Origin: Bradyrhizobium zhengyangense
GTDB lineage: Bacteria; Pseudomonadota; Alphaproteobacteria; Rhizobiales; Xanthobacteraceae
Direction: 5' to 3'
Assembly: GCF_022012435.1 (NCBI RefSeq)
Contig: NZ_JAKLUA010000010.1
Location: forward strand, 62,001-126,000
Length of the DNA: 64,000 bases
Shown here: piece by piece, positions 18,094 through 26,591 of the stretch
Layout of the letters: every line of letters begins with the position of its first letter
Numbering within the stretch: the first letter of the stretch is position 1
The notes under the pieces: generated by a model
What the model was told of the DNA's origin: nothing
The model's database searches: none
The model's input: only the letters and a program-made list of their open reading frames with translations
Translations under genes and position numbers: made by a program

Positions 18094-18109
18094 TGCAATG
18101 CGCATGCCA
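18094..18109 (-). promoter_or_regulatory. Sigma-54 (RpoN)-type -24/-12 promoter
   Basis: On the minus strand the sequence TGGCATGCGCATTGCA matches the sigma-54 consensus TGGCAC-N5-TTGCA with one mismatch. The essential GG and GC doublets are separated by exactly 10 bases. It lies 38 bp upstream of the duplicated-module gene, giving a leader of about 28 bases. An activator site was not identified. RpoN control would tie this gene to nitrogen, low-oxygen or another enhancer-driven signal. Confidence 0.6.
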
Positions 18110-18345
18110 GAAGCGAGAGCGCTTGCAATCAAGGGGTTATCATGAATTCCGGGCAACAGATCTTTCACGCCGGCAAATCCGTCCCGGCAGAAGCTGCCGA
18201 CCTGCAGACACATGGCCCACTCGAATTCGCGCCTGCTATTTCGCCGCGGGCTATTCGCACTTTGTGGGCATTGCCGCCTCGCGCCCGATGCAACATGATG
18301 GGTCCGCCGGTGACGACTGTTCTTGTGGCAGGTGGAGGTCATCTG

Positions 18346-20133
18346 ATGGACGAAAACGATATCCGCGGGCTCATTGCGGAAGTGAAGCAGGGCACGCTGT
18401 CTCGACGCTCGTTCATCCAGAGCTTGGCCACGGTCGGGATCACGGCGCCAATTGCGAGCCAGATCCTGCTCTGGAACGACGTGGCGATGGCTAACGCCAC
18501 ACTGGCCTACAAGCCGACGAAAGCCGGCGGCGGCGGTCCGCTCAGGATGCTGGTCTGGCAGGCCCCCACCTTGCTCAATCCGCATTTCGCGCTCGGCACC
18601 AAGGACCAGGTCGCCTCACGAATCTTCTTCGAGCCCCTCGCCGGCTGGGACAAGGAAGGCAATCTCATCCCGTGTCTTGCCGCCGAGACCCCGACCAAGG
18701 CGAATGGCGGCCTCTCTGCTGACGGCACCACCGTGATCTGGAAGCTGAAGCAGGGCGTGAGATGGCATGACGGCAAGCCCTTCACCGCCGACGACGTCGT
18801 CTTCACCTGGACCTATGCCGCCGATCTCGCGACGGCCGCCTACACCACGGGCTCTTACAAGGACATCCTTGTCGAGAAGATCGACGACCACACCGTCAAG
18901 GTCACCTTCAAGGCACCGACCCCGTTCTGGGCCGACCCCTTCGTCGGCGCGGTCGGCCAGATCCTGCCGAAACATCATTTCGGCGACTATGCCGGTGCGA
19001 AATCGCGCGACGCGCCGGGCAATCTGAAGCCGGTCGGCACCGGTCCCTACAAATTCGTCGAGTTCAAGCCAGGCGATTTGCTCCGGGCCGAACGCAATCC
19101 CGACTATCACGTCAAGAACCAGCCTTTTTTCGACACGTTCGAGATCAAGGGCGGCGGAGACGCGGTCTCCGCGGCGCGCGCCGTGCTGCAGACCGGCGAA
19201 TACGACTACGCCTGGAATTTGCTGGTCGAGGACGAGATCCTCAAGCGCATGGAGACGGGTGGCAAAGGCAGGGTCGAGTACACGACCGCCGGCGGCATCG
19301 AGTTCATCATCCTCAACACCACGGACCCCTGGACCGAGGTCGACGGCGAACGATCCAACGCCAGGACGAAACACCCGACGCTGTCCGATCCGGCCGTGCG
19401 CCGGGCCCTCAACCTGCTGATCGATCGCGAGGGAATCCAGAAATTCATCTACGGCCGCGCCGCGATCGCCACGGCGAGCTTTGTCAACCAGCCCCCGCAA
19501 TTCAAATCAGGCAAGCTGAAATACGAGTTCAACATCGACAAGGCGAACAAGATTCTCGATGAGGCCGGCTGGAAGATGGGCGCCGACGGCATCCGCGCGA
19601 AGGATGGCAAGCAGCTGAAATACGTCTTCCAGACCTCGATCAACGCACCGCGCCAGAAGACGCAAGCCATCATCAAGCAGGCTTGCCAGAAGGCCGGGAT
19701 AGAGATCGAGCTCAAATCGGTCACCGCGTCGGTGTTCTTCTCATCGGACGCCGGCAATCCCGACACCTACACGAAATTCTATTGCGACATGGAGATGTAC
19801 AATGCGACGCAACCGCAGCCCGATCCGGAGCGATTCCTGAACCAATGTGTCTCTTGGGAGATCGCCAACAAGGACAACAAATGGCTCGGCCGCAACGTCT
19901 CGCGCTGGTCCGATCTGGACGCTGACAAGGCCTACAAGGCCGCGCAGAACGAGCTCGACCCGGTCAAGCGCGCCGCGCTGCTGATCAAGGTCGACGAGAT
20001 CTTCTGCGAGGCCAACATCTTCCTGCCGTTGCTCTCGCGCTACATCGTCGGCGGCGCCGTCAATGGCCTGATGACAGATATCTCGGGATGGGACGTCACG
20101 ACGTGGAATATTGCGAGCTGGTATCGGAGCTGA
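18346..20133 (+). CDS. Orphan peptide-type (SBP family 5) ABC binding protein
   Basis: A 595-residue solute-binding protein of the DppA/OppA family. The N terminus has a Tat motif (SRRSFIQSLATVGI, about residues 19-32), so it is exported folded. Family features include the W-(D)-x-EGNLIPCLAAE segment, LKQGVRWHDGKPFTADDVVFTW and VRRALNLLIDREGI. I chose the ATG after GGTGGAGGTC; the longer frame adds 68 residues before the signal. There are no permease or ATPase genes beside it, so it must use a distant transporter or act as a receptor. Its 3' end overlaps the convergent AraC gene by 38 bases. Confidence 0.85.
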   Translation: MDENDIRGLIAEVKQGTLSRRSFIQSLATVGITAPIASQILLWNDVAMANATLAYKPTKAGGGGPLRMLVWQAPTLLNPHFALGTKDQVASRIFFEPLAGWDKEGNLIPCLAAETPTKANGGLSADGTTVIWKLKQGVRWHDGKPFTADDVVFTWTYAADLATAAYTTGSYKDILVEKIDDHTVKVTFKAPTPFWADPFVGAVGQILPKHHFGDYAGAKSRDAPGNLKPVGTGPYKFVEFKPGDLLRAERNPDYHVKNQPFFDTFEIKGGGDAVSAARAVLQTGEYDYAWNLLVEDEILKRMETGGKGRVEYTTAGGIEFIILNTTDPWTEVDGERSNARTKHPTLSDPAVRRALNLLIDREGIQKFIYGRAAIATASFVNQPPQFKSGKLKYEFNIDKANKILDEAGWKMGADGIRAKDGKQLKYVFQTSINAPRQKTQAIIKQACQKAGIEIELKSVTASVFFSSDAGNPDTYTKFYCDMEMYNATQPQPDPERFLNQCVSWEIANKDNKWLGRNVSRWSDLDADKAYKAAQNELDPVKRAALLIKVDEIFCEANIFLPLLSRYIVGGAVNGLMTDISGWDVTTWNIASWYRS

Positions 20134-21073
20134 CGGCACGCGGCTGCGAACCCGGCTCTCTCAAAGCGCCGGGTCGCATGCCGTATTTGCGCATGATGGC
20201 CTTGCTCAGGGCACTTTCGGATGCGTAGCCGACTTCATGGGCGATCTTCGCGATCGGGTCTAATGTGCCGGCAAGGCGCTTGCGTGCGACCGCCAGTCTG
20301 AGATCGGACAAGAACGTCATCGGCGCCGCGGCTGCGCGCTTCTGAAAGGCGCGCACCAGCGTCGCACGCGAGGCGATGGCAACCTCAGCCATCTCGTCGA
20401 GCGTCCAGTCGCGGGCGAGATCGCCAAGGATCGCCAACACGACCCGGGCCGTGGTGCGGTCCTGCAAAAGCGAAAGCGTGCCGTTGCCTGAAGCCTGCCC
20501 GGTCAGGTGGTCACGAAGCATCATGACGAACAGCGCCCTCGCGAGATCGGCCGCGACCATCTCTGAGCCTGCCCGCCCCGCATCCAGTTCTTCGCGGATG
20601 TCGAGCAACAGTCGCCGAAACCTCTCCAGCAGCGGCTCCCCGGCCGTGCGCAAGATAATCTCGTCGGGAAGAGCCGCGATCAGCGGATTCTCATCCGAGG
20701 TTTCGAACAGGAAGCGGCCGCAGAGCAGCTCGGTATCGACCGCAGCATCGACCGTGGCGCGCTGACGCACGCCATTGCGGATTTCGGTCGACACCCGCCC
20801 TACAGCGCCCTTCACCTCGCTCCGCACCAGATGACTGTCACCGTGAGGCAGCAGGAGAATGTCGCCGGCCTCCAGCCTTTGCGGACCCAAGCCCGGCCTC
20901 TCGACCACGCAGGCGCCACGCGTCACCATATGGAATTGCGCCCATCCCCTGCCGTTCGCCGCGTGGGGTGACGCCCAGCTGCCGCCGAACCGGCAGGAAT
21001 CCTCGATCACCGGGCGGATCCTGAACAGCGGCACCATGGCATTCAACAGTTCGGCTGCTTCAGCCTCCGACAT
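20096..21073 (-). CDS. AraC-family transcriptional regulator with cupin N-domain
   Basis: A 325-residue regulator. The N-terminal half is a cupin-like sensor (GWAQFHMVTRGACVVERPG ... LEAGDILLLPHGDSHLV). The C-terminal 100 residues form the double helix-turn-helix of AraC (WTLDEMAEVAIASRATLVRAFQK; PIAKIAHEVGYASESALSKAIMRKYGMRPGALR). I chose the ATG after AAGGAGTGCTG; a GTG 6 bases upstream is a weaker choice. It is divergent from the AhpD-like gene at 21177, its most likely target. Similar regulators often sit beside small CMD or quinone-handling genes. Confidence 0.85.
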   Translation of the reverse strand: MSEAEAAELLNAMVPLFRIRPVIEDSCRFGGSWASPHAANGRGWAQFHMVTRGACVVERPGLGPQRLEAGDILLLPHGDSHLVRSEVKGAVGRVSTEIRNGVRQRATVDAAVDTELLCGRFLFETSDENPLIAALPDEIILRTAGEPLLERFRRLLLDIREELDAGRAGSEMVAADLARALFVMMLRDHLTGQASGNGTLSLLQDRTTARVVLAILGDLARDWTLDEMAEVAIASRATLVRAFQKRAAAAPMTFLSDLRLAVARKRLAGTLDPIAKIAHEVGYASESALSKAIMRKYGMRPGALREPGSQPRAVSSDTSSQYSTS

Positions 21074-21176
21074 CAGCACTCCTTGATCCGCCCAGACATG
21101 AGCCCGAGCCGCCCGGCCATATCCGTGAGCGGCACGCGCCTACACATTCGAGGCAACAACACCGATGGAGGTTAAC

Positions 21177-21515
21177 ATGGCAATGCTCGAGTGGAACACC
21201 TATCGCCGGCAGCTTGTCGCCGGCGTCGGCGAGATCGGAAAGCTCTCGCCGGAAACGGTCAAAGGCTACGCGACGCTGAGCGGCGCCGGCGCCAAGACCG
21301 CCCATCTCGACGCTAAGACGCGCGAGCTGATCGCGCTCGCCGTCGCCATCAGCCTGCGCTGCGACGGCTGTATCACTGTCCATGCCGCCGAAGCCAAGAA
21401 GCACGGCGCGACCGAAAGCGAGTTGGCCGAAGCGCTTGGAACCGCCATCTCGGTCAACGCCGGCGCGGCTCTGGTCTATTCGACCCGCGCGCACGAGGCG
21501 TTCAAGGAAGCTTGA
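21177..21515 (+). CDS. AhpD/carboxymuconolactone decarboxylase-family protein
   Basis: A compact 112-residue AhpD-fold protein with the intact redox motif Cys62-x2-Cys65-x3-His69 (CDGCITVH) and the KTRELIALAVAISLRC helix before it. It likely works as a trimeric thiol peroxidase or disulfide reductase. The ribosome site GGAGG is 5 bases before the chosen ATG; a start 12 bases upstream would sit inside that site. The divergent AraC gene 103 bases away suggests inducible control. This is the third AhpD-fold protein in the window, after 9368 and 9962. Confidence 0.85.
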   Translation: MAMLEWNTYRRQLVAGVGEIGKLSPETVKGYATLSGAGAKTAHLDAKTRELIALAVAISLRCDGCITVHAAEAKKHGATESELAEALGTAISVNAGAALVYSTRAHEAFKEA

Positions 21516-21653
21516 ACAGCGCAAAATGAGGGAGCGCGCCAGGCTCACTCCTTCTAACACAACCTAACAAGCAATCTTCACAGCGTGCGGTAAACGTCGC
21601 GGAATGGACGCGATCGGAATTTCCAAAAAGCACGACGACCGATGGGAGATCGT

Positions 21654-22925
21654 ATGACGTTCAAGACGCCAATCGAAATGTTGTCACGGCCTGCGAATAT
21701 GTCGCGCCGCGGCTTCGTAGGAGGACTGTCGGCAGGCATTTTGGGCGTGGCCGCGACCGAGGCGGCCGATGCCGAATCGCTGGCGGATGTCCCCGATCGC
21801 GGGCCCGGAGCCGAGCTCGGCACACACAGCGAACGATCCCGCTTCGTCAAGATTGATCGCATCCCGGAGGCCTCGCCAGGCAAGCGCAATATCGATCCCA
21901 GCGACGCCATCAATTCCAAGACGCCGCATCAGAAGCTGGTCGGCAACATCACGCCGACCGATCTGCATTACGAACGCAGCCATTCCGGCGTGCCCGATAT
22001 CGATCCCGCACAGCACCGGCTGCTGATCCACGGCATGGTGCAAAAGCCGCTGGTGTTCAGCGTCGACGATCTCAAGCGGATGCCGTCGATCTCGCGTGTT
22101 GTCTTCATCGAATGCACCGGAAACGGCTGGGAAAACTGGAAGAAGGCCGACCCTGAGCTGACGGTGCAGAACACGCATGGCCTCGTCAGCACCAATGAAT
22201 GGACCGGCGTACCGCTCAAATTCCTGATCGACCTCGTCGCCAAGGACAAGGGCTCGACCTGGATGCTGGCCGAGGGCGGCGACGGCGCCGGCGTCGACCG
22301 CAGCATTCCTCTCACCGACGAGATCGTGAACGAGGCCTTCGTCGCCTACGGCCAGAACGGCGAGCCGCTGCGGCCCGCGCACGGTTTTCCGATGCGGCTG
22401 GTGATGCCGGGCTTCGAGGGCAACCTCAACATCAAATGGCTGCGCCGGCTCAAATTCGGCAACGCGCCATGGATGACGCGCTGGGAGACGGCGCGCTACA
22501 CGCAGTTGCTCGCCGACGGCAAGGCACGGCAATTCCAGCTGCGGATGGACACCAACTCCGTCATCACCCAGCCCTCGGGCATGATGCAGATCCAACCAGG
22601 ATACGTCAGGATCTCCGGCCTTGCCTGGAGCGGCCATGGTAAGATCGCAAAGGTCGAGATCTCGACCGACGGTGCCAAGACCTGGAAGCAGGCGCAGTTG
22701 AGCCTGCCGGTGCTTCCCAAGGCGCAGGTTCGCTTCCAGATGGATTGGGTGTGGGACGGCAAGCCGACCACGATCGTCAGCCGCTCCACCGACGACCAAG
22801 GCAATGTCCAGCCGGACCGGAAATCCTTCATCGCCGCGATGGGGACGAATGCGCTGTTTCACTACAATGCCCAGCAGAGCTGGAGCATCGACGAGGCCGG
22901 GAGGGTCCGCAATGTCCTCGCATAG
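21654..22925 (+). CDS. soxC: Sulfite dehydrogenase molybdenum subunit, SoxC-like
   Basis: A 423-residue sulfite-oxidase-family protein with a Tat signal (SRRGFVGGLSAGILGV at about residues 17-32), so it is periplasmic. Cys154 in FIECTGNGWENW is the expected Mo-pterin ligand, and the dimerisation domain (KIAKVEISTDGAKTWKQAQL) fills the C terminus. It oxidises sulfite, or as part of SoxCD a protein-bound sulfane, passing electrons to the cytochrome encoded next. The ATG chosen follows GGGAGATCGT; an ATG 12 bases earlier has no ribosome site. It overlaps soxD by 14 bases. No soxXYZAB genes are nearby. Confidence 0.9.
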   Translation: MTFKTPIEMLSRPANMSRRGFVGGLSAGILGVAATEAADAESLADVPDRGPGAELGTHSERSRFVKIDRIPEASPGKRNIDPSDAINSKTPHQKLVGNITPTDLHYERSHSGVPDIDPAQHRLLIHGMVQKPLVFSVDDLKRMPSISRVVFIECTGNGWENWKKADPELTVQNTHGLVSTNEWTGVPLKFLIDLVAKDKGSTWMLAEGGDGAGVDRSIPLTDEIVNEAFVAYGQNGEPLRPAHGFPMRLVMPGFEGNLNIKWLRRLKFGNAPWMTRWETARYTQLLADGKARQFQLRMDTNSVITQPSGMMQIQPGYVRISGLAWSGHGKIAKVEISTDGAKTWKQAQLSLPVLPKAQVRFQMDWVWDGKPTTIVSRSTDDQGNVQPDRKSFIAAMGTNALFHYNAQQSWSIDEAGRVRNVLA

Positions 22926-23460
22926 CAAGGTGCTTCTCGCCGGCCTCATCACCGCAGGCCTTCTCGCGGCGCCCGCGCTGGCCTTCGATTTCGGTCGTCC
23001 GGCAACGCCTGACGAGATCAAGCTGTGGGACATCGACGTCGGTCCCGATGGCAAGGGCCTGCCTGCTGGCAGCGGCACCGCAACGCAGGGTAAGCAGATT
23101 TTTGCCGACAATTGCGCGGCCTGTCATGGCGAGAACGGCCAGGGCGGCATCAAGGATCGTCTTGTCGGCGGACAGGGCACGCTCGCCTCCAACATGCCGG
23201 TCAAGACCGTCGGCAGCTTCTGGCCCTATGCGACGACGCTGTTCGATTACATCCATCGCGCCATGCCGTATCCGACGCCGGGCTCGCTCAGCACCGATGA
23301 GACCTACGCCGTCACCGCCTACATTCTGAGCTTGAACGGCATCGTTCCGGCAGACGGCAAGGTCGACAAGGACTCCTTGCCGAAAATCAGGATGCCCAAT
23401 CGCGACGGTTTCGTTCCGGATCCGGAATTCGACCCGGCGAAGCTGTTTCACAAGAAGTGA
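22912..23460 (+). CDS. soxD: c-type cytochrome partner of SoxC, SoxD-like
   Basis: A 182-residue secreted cytochrome: the Sec signal is about residues 1-24 (VLLAGLITAGLLAAPALA), the single heme motif is Cys68-Ala-Ala-Cys71-His72, and a downstream RAMPYPTPG segment offers the axial Met. Paracoccus SoxD has two heme domains, whereas this one is mono-heme and half the length, closer to a sulfite-dehydrogenase cytochrome subunit. The 14-base overlap with soxC and a GGGAGGG ribosome site indicate coupled expression. It should accept electrons from the Mo centre and pass them to the respiratory chain. Confidence 0.87.
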   Translation: MSSHSKVLLAGLITAGLLAAPALAFDFGRPATPDEIKLWDIDVGPDGKGLPAGSGTATQGKQIFADNCAACHGENGQGGIKDRLVGGQGTLASNMPVKTVGSFWPYATTLFDYIHRAMPYPTPGSLSTDETYAVTAYILSLNGIVPADGKVDKDSLPKIRMPNRDGFVPDPEFDPAKLFHKK

Positions 23461-23464
23461 GCGC

Positions 23465-23941
23465 GTGAGCGTGAAGCTGTCGACATTGATAGGTATCGTC
23501 GCGCTGATTGCAGCGACATCTTTATGGGAGACGCAAGCCATGGCCGCGGACGGACTCATCTCCATCAAGAGCAATTTTGGACCTGAAGACACGATGAAGC
23601 GGCTCGAGGCCGAGGTGAAGGCCAGGGGCCTCACCGTGTTCGCTCACATCGATCACGCCGCGGGTGCGGCCGCCGTCGACCTGACGCTGCGACCGACCGA
23701 TCTGCTCATCTTCGGCAATGCCAAGGGCGGCACGCCCTTGATGCAACAAGCGCAGACTGCCGGCATCGACTTGCCGCTGAAGGCCCTGGTCTGGCAGGAC
23801 GAACAGGGCGCGACCTGGCTGTCCTACAACGATCCGGCGTTCCTCGCACAACGTCACGGCGCCGGCGAGCCGGCCACGCCCGTCGTCGCGGCGCTGACCG
23901 GCGCGTTGCATGCGATCGCGACCAAGGCCACTGCGCCATAG
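23465..23941 (+). CDS. DUF302-domain periplasmic protein
   Basis: A 158-residue protein with a GTG start directly after soxD (4-base gap). It has a signal peptide (TLIGIVALIAATSLWETQAMAA) and a DUF302 domain covering nearly all of the mature part: SNFGPEDTMKRLEAEVKARGLTVFAHIDHAAGA ... LLIFGNAKGGTPLMQ. DUF302 proteins are small, widespread and functionally unassigned. Co-location with the sulfite dehydrogenase suggests a role in the same periplasmic sulfur or redox process. Confidence 0.82.
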   Translation: MSVKLSTLIGIVALIAATSLWETQAMAADGLISIKSNFGPEDTMKRLEAEVKARGLTVFAHIDHAAGAAAVDLTLRPTDLLIFGNAKGGTPLMQQAQTAGIDLPLKALVWQDEQGATWLSYNDPAFLAQRHGAGEPATPVVAALTGALHAIATKATAP

Positions 23942-23956
23942 TGTGAGGAGGAATCC

Positions 23957-24280
23957 ATGACCAGCACCGACCATCAACCGGCCGTCGCGCCGTCGGGCTC
24001 TGAAGGCGGCAAATTTGCCAGATGGGCCATCATTGCAGTGCTGAGCGCACTACTCCTTGCAGCCGGCACTCTCGGCTATCTCGGCTGGACCAGCACGGAT
24101 ACCAGGGTTCCGGAAGCAGGTTATGTCGCACTGGCGCTCGGCGCCGTGTTCTCGCTCATCGTCGGCGCCGGCCTGATGGCGCTGGTGTTCTACAGCAGCC
24201 GCCAGGGCTATGACGAGCCGGTAGTGCTGATCTCGGAGCCAGAGAGCGATCCGGAAAACGGACGCGACGCGCAGCGCTGA
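23957..24280 (+). CDS. Small two-helix membrane protein with GYDEP tail
   Basis: A 107-residue protein with hydrophobic segments at about 22-44 and 56-79, followed by a charged tail. Residues 71-88 read AGLMALVFYSSRQGYDEP. A near-identical block occurs in the otherwise different 85-residue membrane protein at 41279-41536 (GLTALMFYSRRKGYDEP), so the two are paralogues. The function is unknown. It follows the DUF302 gene by 15 bases with GAGGAGG as ribosome site, closing the soxCD operon, and a terminator follows. Confidence 0.75.
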   Translation: MTSTDHQPAVAPSGSEGGKFARWAIIAVLSALLLAAGTLGYLGWTSTDTRVPEAGYVALALGAVFSLIVGAGLMALVFYSSRQGYDEPVVLISEPESDPENGRDAQR

Positions 24281-24385
24281 CGAGGCGCATCGACACATGA
24301 TTGCGGCGCGGAACTGGGCTGCGCTGCCGCCTCTTGGATTTTCGCCAGATCACAGGCTAGGTCAGGCTCGATCCGGAATGCTGGG

Positions 24386-24414
24386 AAGGCCTCGGTGTCA
24401 ATCGAGGCCTTTTT
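24386..24414 (+). terminator. Rho-independent terminator after the soxCD group
   Basis: AAGGCCTCG and CGAGGCCTT form a perfect 9-bp stem around an 8-base loop, directly followed by further T residues. It lies between the small membrane protein gene and the permease gene at 24450, so the two groups are probably transcribed separately. Confidence 0.75.
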
Positions 24415-24449
24415 CCGTGACCGGGCGTGTCCCGCTGTAATCGTTAGAC

Positions 24450-25337
24450 ATGAAGCTGTACGACAACAGAGCCTGGTTCCTGGTGCTTCCTGCGCTGGTC
24501 ATCGTGACCTTCGTCGGAATCGTGCCTCTGATCGCCGTCACCAATTACTCCTTCCAGGACCTGTTCAGCCTGAACAATCCGTATTGGGTCGGCGTCGACT
24601 GGTACCGGAACATCGTGACCTCGGAACGATTCTACGCAAGCCTCGGACGCAGCTTCCTGTTCTCGGCGATCGTGCTATCGATTCAGCTTCCACTCGGCAT
24701 CTGGATCGCGCTGCTGCTGCAGCGTTCCAATCAGTTTATCGTCAGCACCGTCCTCGTTCTGATCACCGTGCCGCTGGTGGTGCCCTGGAACATGATCCCG
24801 GTGATCTGGCTCAACTTGATCAATCCCAATGCGGGTCTCGCCGGCAAAATGCTGGCGTGGCTGGGCGTCGGCTTCGATTACAAGTTCAACGCCTTGCACA
24901 CCTGGATCGTGCTCGTCGTGATGGACACATGGCACTGGCTGGGGCTGGTCGTCGTGCTGGCCTATGCCGGCATCTCCAGCATTCCGCCGGCCTACTACCA
25001 GGCCGCCGCCATCGACGCCGCCTCGCAATGGCAGGTGTTTCGCTTCATTCAGCTTCCGAAGATGAAGACCGTGCTGTCGATGGCCGTGCTGCTTCGCTTC
25101 ATGGACAGCTTCATGATCTATATCGAGGCGTTCCGCATCAATGCAGGCGGCCCTGACAGCGCCACCGCATTTCTCAGCCTCGACCTCGGCGAGGAGATCC
25201 TGTCCTTCAACTACGGACCATCAGCGGCCCGCTCGATCGTCTACTTCCTGATCGTGCTGACGGTCGCATGGACCTTCAAGGCGGCGACGAGCGCGCCAGC
25301 GCCCGCGGTGCCGCCGACCCAGGAGCTCGCCACGTGA
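24450..25337 (+). CDS. Sugar-type ABC permease, MalF-like (first of an orphan pair)
   Basis: A 295-residue inner-membrane permease with six predicted helices. The EAA loop is AAAIDAASQWQVFRFIQLP (about residues 190-208), where the ATPase docks, and NYSFQDLFSLNNPYWVGVDWYRNI is typical of sugar and glycerol-3-phosphate permeases. It is coupled to the next permease by a GTGA overlap. No ATPase or binding protein adjoins, so the pair must borrow them. The ATG lacks a good ribosome site, so the exact start is uncertain. Confidence 0.82.
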   Translation: MKLYDNRAWFLVLPALVIVTFVGIVPLIAVTNYSFQDLFSLNNPYWVGVDWYRNIVTSERFYASLGRSFLFSAIVLSIQLPLGIWIALLLQRSNQFIVSTVLVLITVPLVVPWNMIPVIWLNLINPNAGLAGKMLAWLGVGFDYKFNALHTWIVLVVMDTWHWLGLVVVLAYAGISSIPPAYYQAAAIDAASQWQVFRFIQLPKMKTVLSMAVLLRFMDSFMIYIEAFRINAGGPDSATAFLSLDLGEEILSFNYGPSAARSIVYFLIVLTVAWTFKAATSAPAPAVPPTQELAT

Positions 25338-26131
25338 GGGCGCCGTCGTCGTGGGGGCGGATCGCCCTGTTTGCCGTGATCGGCGCCTTCATTCTTGTGC
25401 CGCTGGCGCAGACGATCATCACCAGCTTCGTCTCGACGCTGCCGAGAGCCGGGATCGCGGAGGGGCATTTCAGCCTCGTCAACTACCAGAACATCCTGCA
25501 TTCGGCCGCTCTGAAGGACTCGATCGTCAACTCCATCATCTATGTCGTGCTGAATGTCGCGCTGTGTCTCGGCGTCGGACTGCCGGCCGCCTATGGGTTC
25601 GCGCGCTACGGCTTCGCCGGCGATCGCCAGCTGTTCTTCCTGCTGCTGGTGTTCCGGATCACGCCGACCGTCGTGCTGTCGCTGCCGATCTTCGTCCTGT
25701 TCGCTCAGATTGGCCTTGCAAATACACCGGTCGGCATCGCGCTGGTCCATTGCGTCTTCAACATACCGATCTCGATCTGGATCCTGGAAGGCTTTATCTC
25801 GGCAGTGCCGCGCGAGTTCGACGAGACGGCGTTTCTGGATGGCCATTCGCTGCCAAGCTTCTTCTTTCGCCATCTCATTCCGGCGATTGCGCCCGGCATC
25901 GGCGTCGCCGCGTTCTTTTGCTTCGTCTTCTCCTGGGTGGAGGTGGTGCTGGCCCGCATCCTGACCACGACCGGCGGCAAGCCGATCACCATGGCCATCA
26001 ACGGCCTGTTCGGTTTTCGAACCGATTTCGGGCTCGTTATGGCCATGACGGTGCTCGCTGTCCTGCCGGGAATCGCGATGATTTATTTTGTGCGCAATCA
26101 CCTTGCGAAGGGTTTTGTGATCCGGACTTGA
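25334..26131 (+). CDS. Sugar-type ABC permease, MalG-like (second of an orphan pair)
   Basis: A 265-residue partner permease with about six helices and the EAA loop ETAFLDGHSLPSFFFRHLIP near residue 155. I chose the GTG start because it overlaps the stop codon of the first permease (GTGA) and has AGGAG about 10 bases upstream; an earlier start would add 22 residues copied from the overlapping frame. With the preceding protein it forms a heterodimeric membrane channel for a sugar or polyol. The downstream gap contains no binding-protein or ATPase gene. Confidence 0.82.
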   Translation: MRAPSSWGRIALFAVIGAFILVPLAQTIITSFVSTLPRAGIAEGHFSLVNYQNILHSAALKDSIVNSIIYVVLNVALCLGVGLPAAYGFARYGFAGDRQLFFLLLVFRITPTVVLSLPIFVLFAQIGLANTPVGIALVHCVFNIPISIWILEGFISAVPREFDETAFLDGHSLPSFFFRHLIPAIAPGIGVAAFFCFVFSWVEVVLARILTTTGGKPITMAINGLFGFRTDFGLVMAMTVLAVLPGIAMIYFVRNHLAKGFVIRT

Positions 26132-26591
26132 CGTCGTGGACTTGTTCGTGGGGGCTTGGTCAGCACCAACATCTAACCAATTGAAAAAGCTGAATTCTCT
26201 CGCCGGCTCATCACGGACGCTTTTATTCTCCCTTAGGTTGCGAGATCGCCCGCAGGAGACCTCTGTTGCATACCGGTGTGCTCGAATGCGCATCGCTTTG
26301 CGTCGTCGGGTCGGCCGTCCGTTGACGAGATTGAGGCAAATGATACGATTTAACGGTGCCCGGCCTTGTCGATCGAACCGGGCGCTGGAATGAAGGCGTG
26401 AGGGGCCAGCCCTGTCGTGCCAGACGTCGCATGTGCGTTCTGCCCGTCATGCGTCCCGCACGCGGAAAAAGAAACGGTAACGGCGCGTATCGGGGCGGCC
26501 TATTGGAGGGTGAGGCAAAGTACCGGGGGAGCCCCGCTTCGGCTCGGACTTGAGCTCGCGCTTGGGCTCGGCGGCGGCATGGTCTACCGAC
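26132..26591. other. Long gap before the giant sensor gene, no gene seen
   Basis: This 460-base gap starts with a moderately AT-rich stretch (about 26160-26240) and ends in GC-rich DNA with a small GGGGAGCCCCG hairpin. Short open frames here lack ribosome sites and protein-like composition. It probably carries the promoter of the sensor gene, but I cannot place a -35/-10 pair. Confidence 0.35.

Noticed and set aside
21684..23111. 475-codon open frame on the minus strand
   Set aside because: It is antisense to soxC and part of soxD, both of which carry cofactor motifs.
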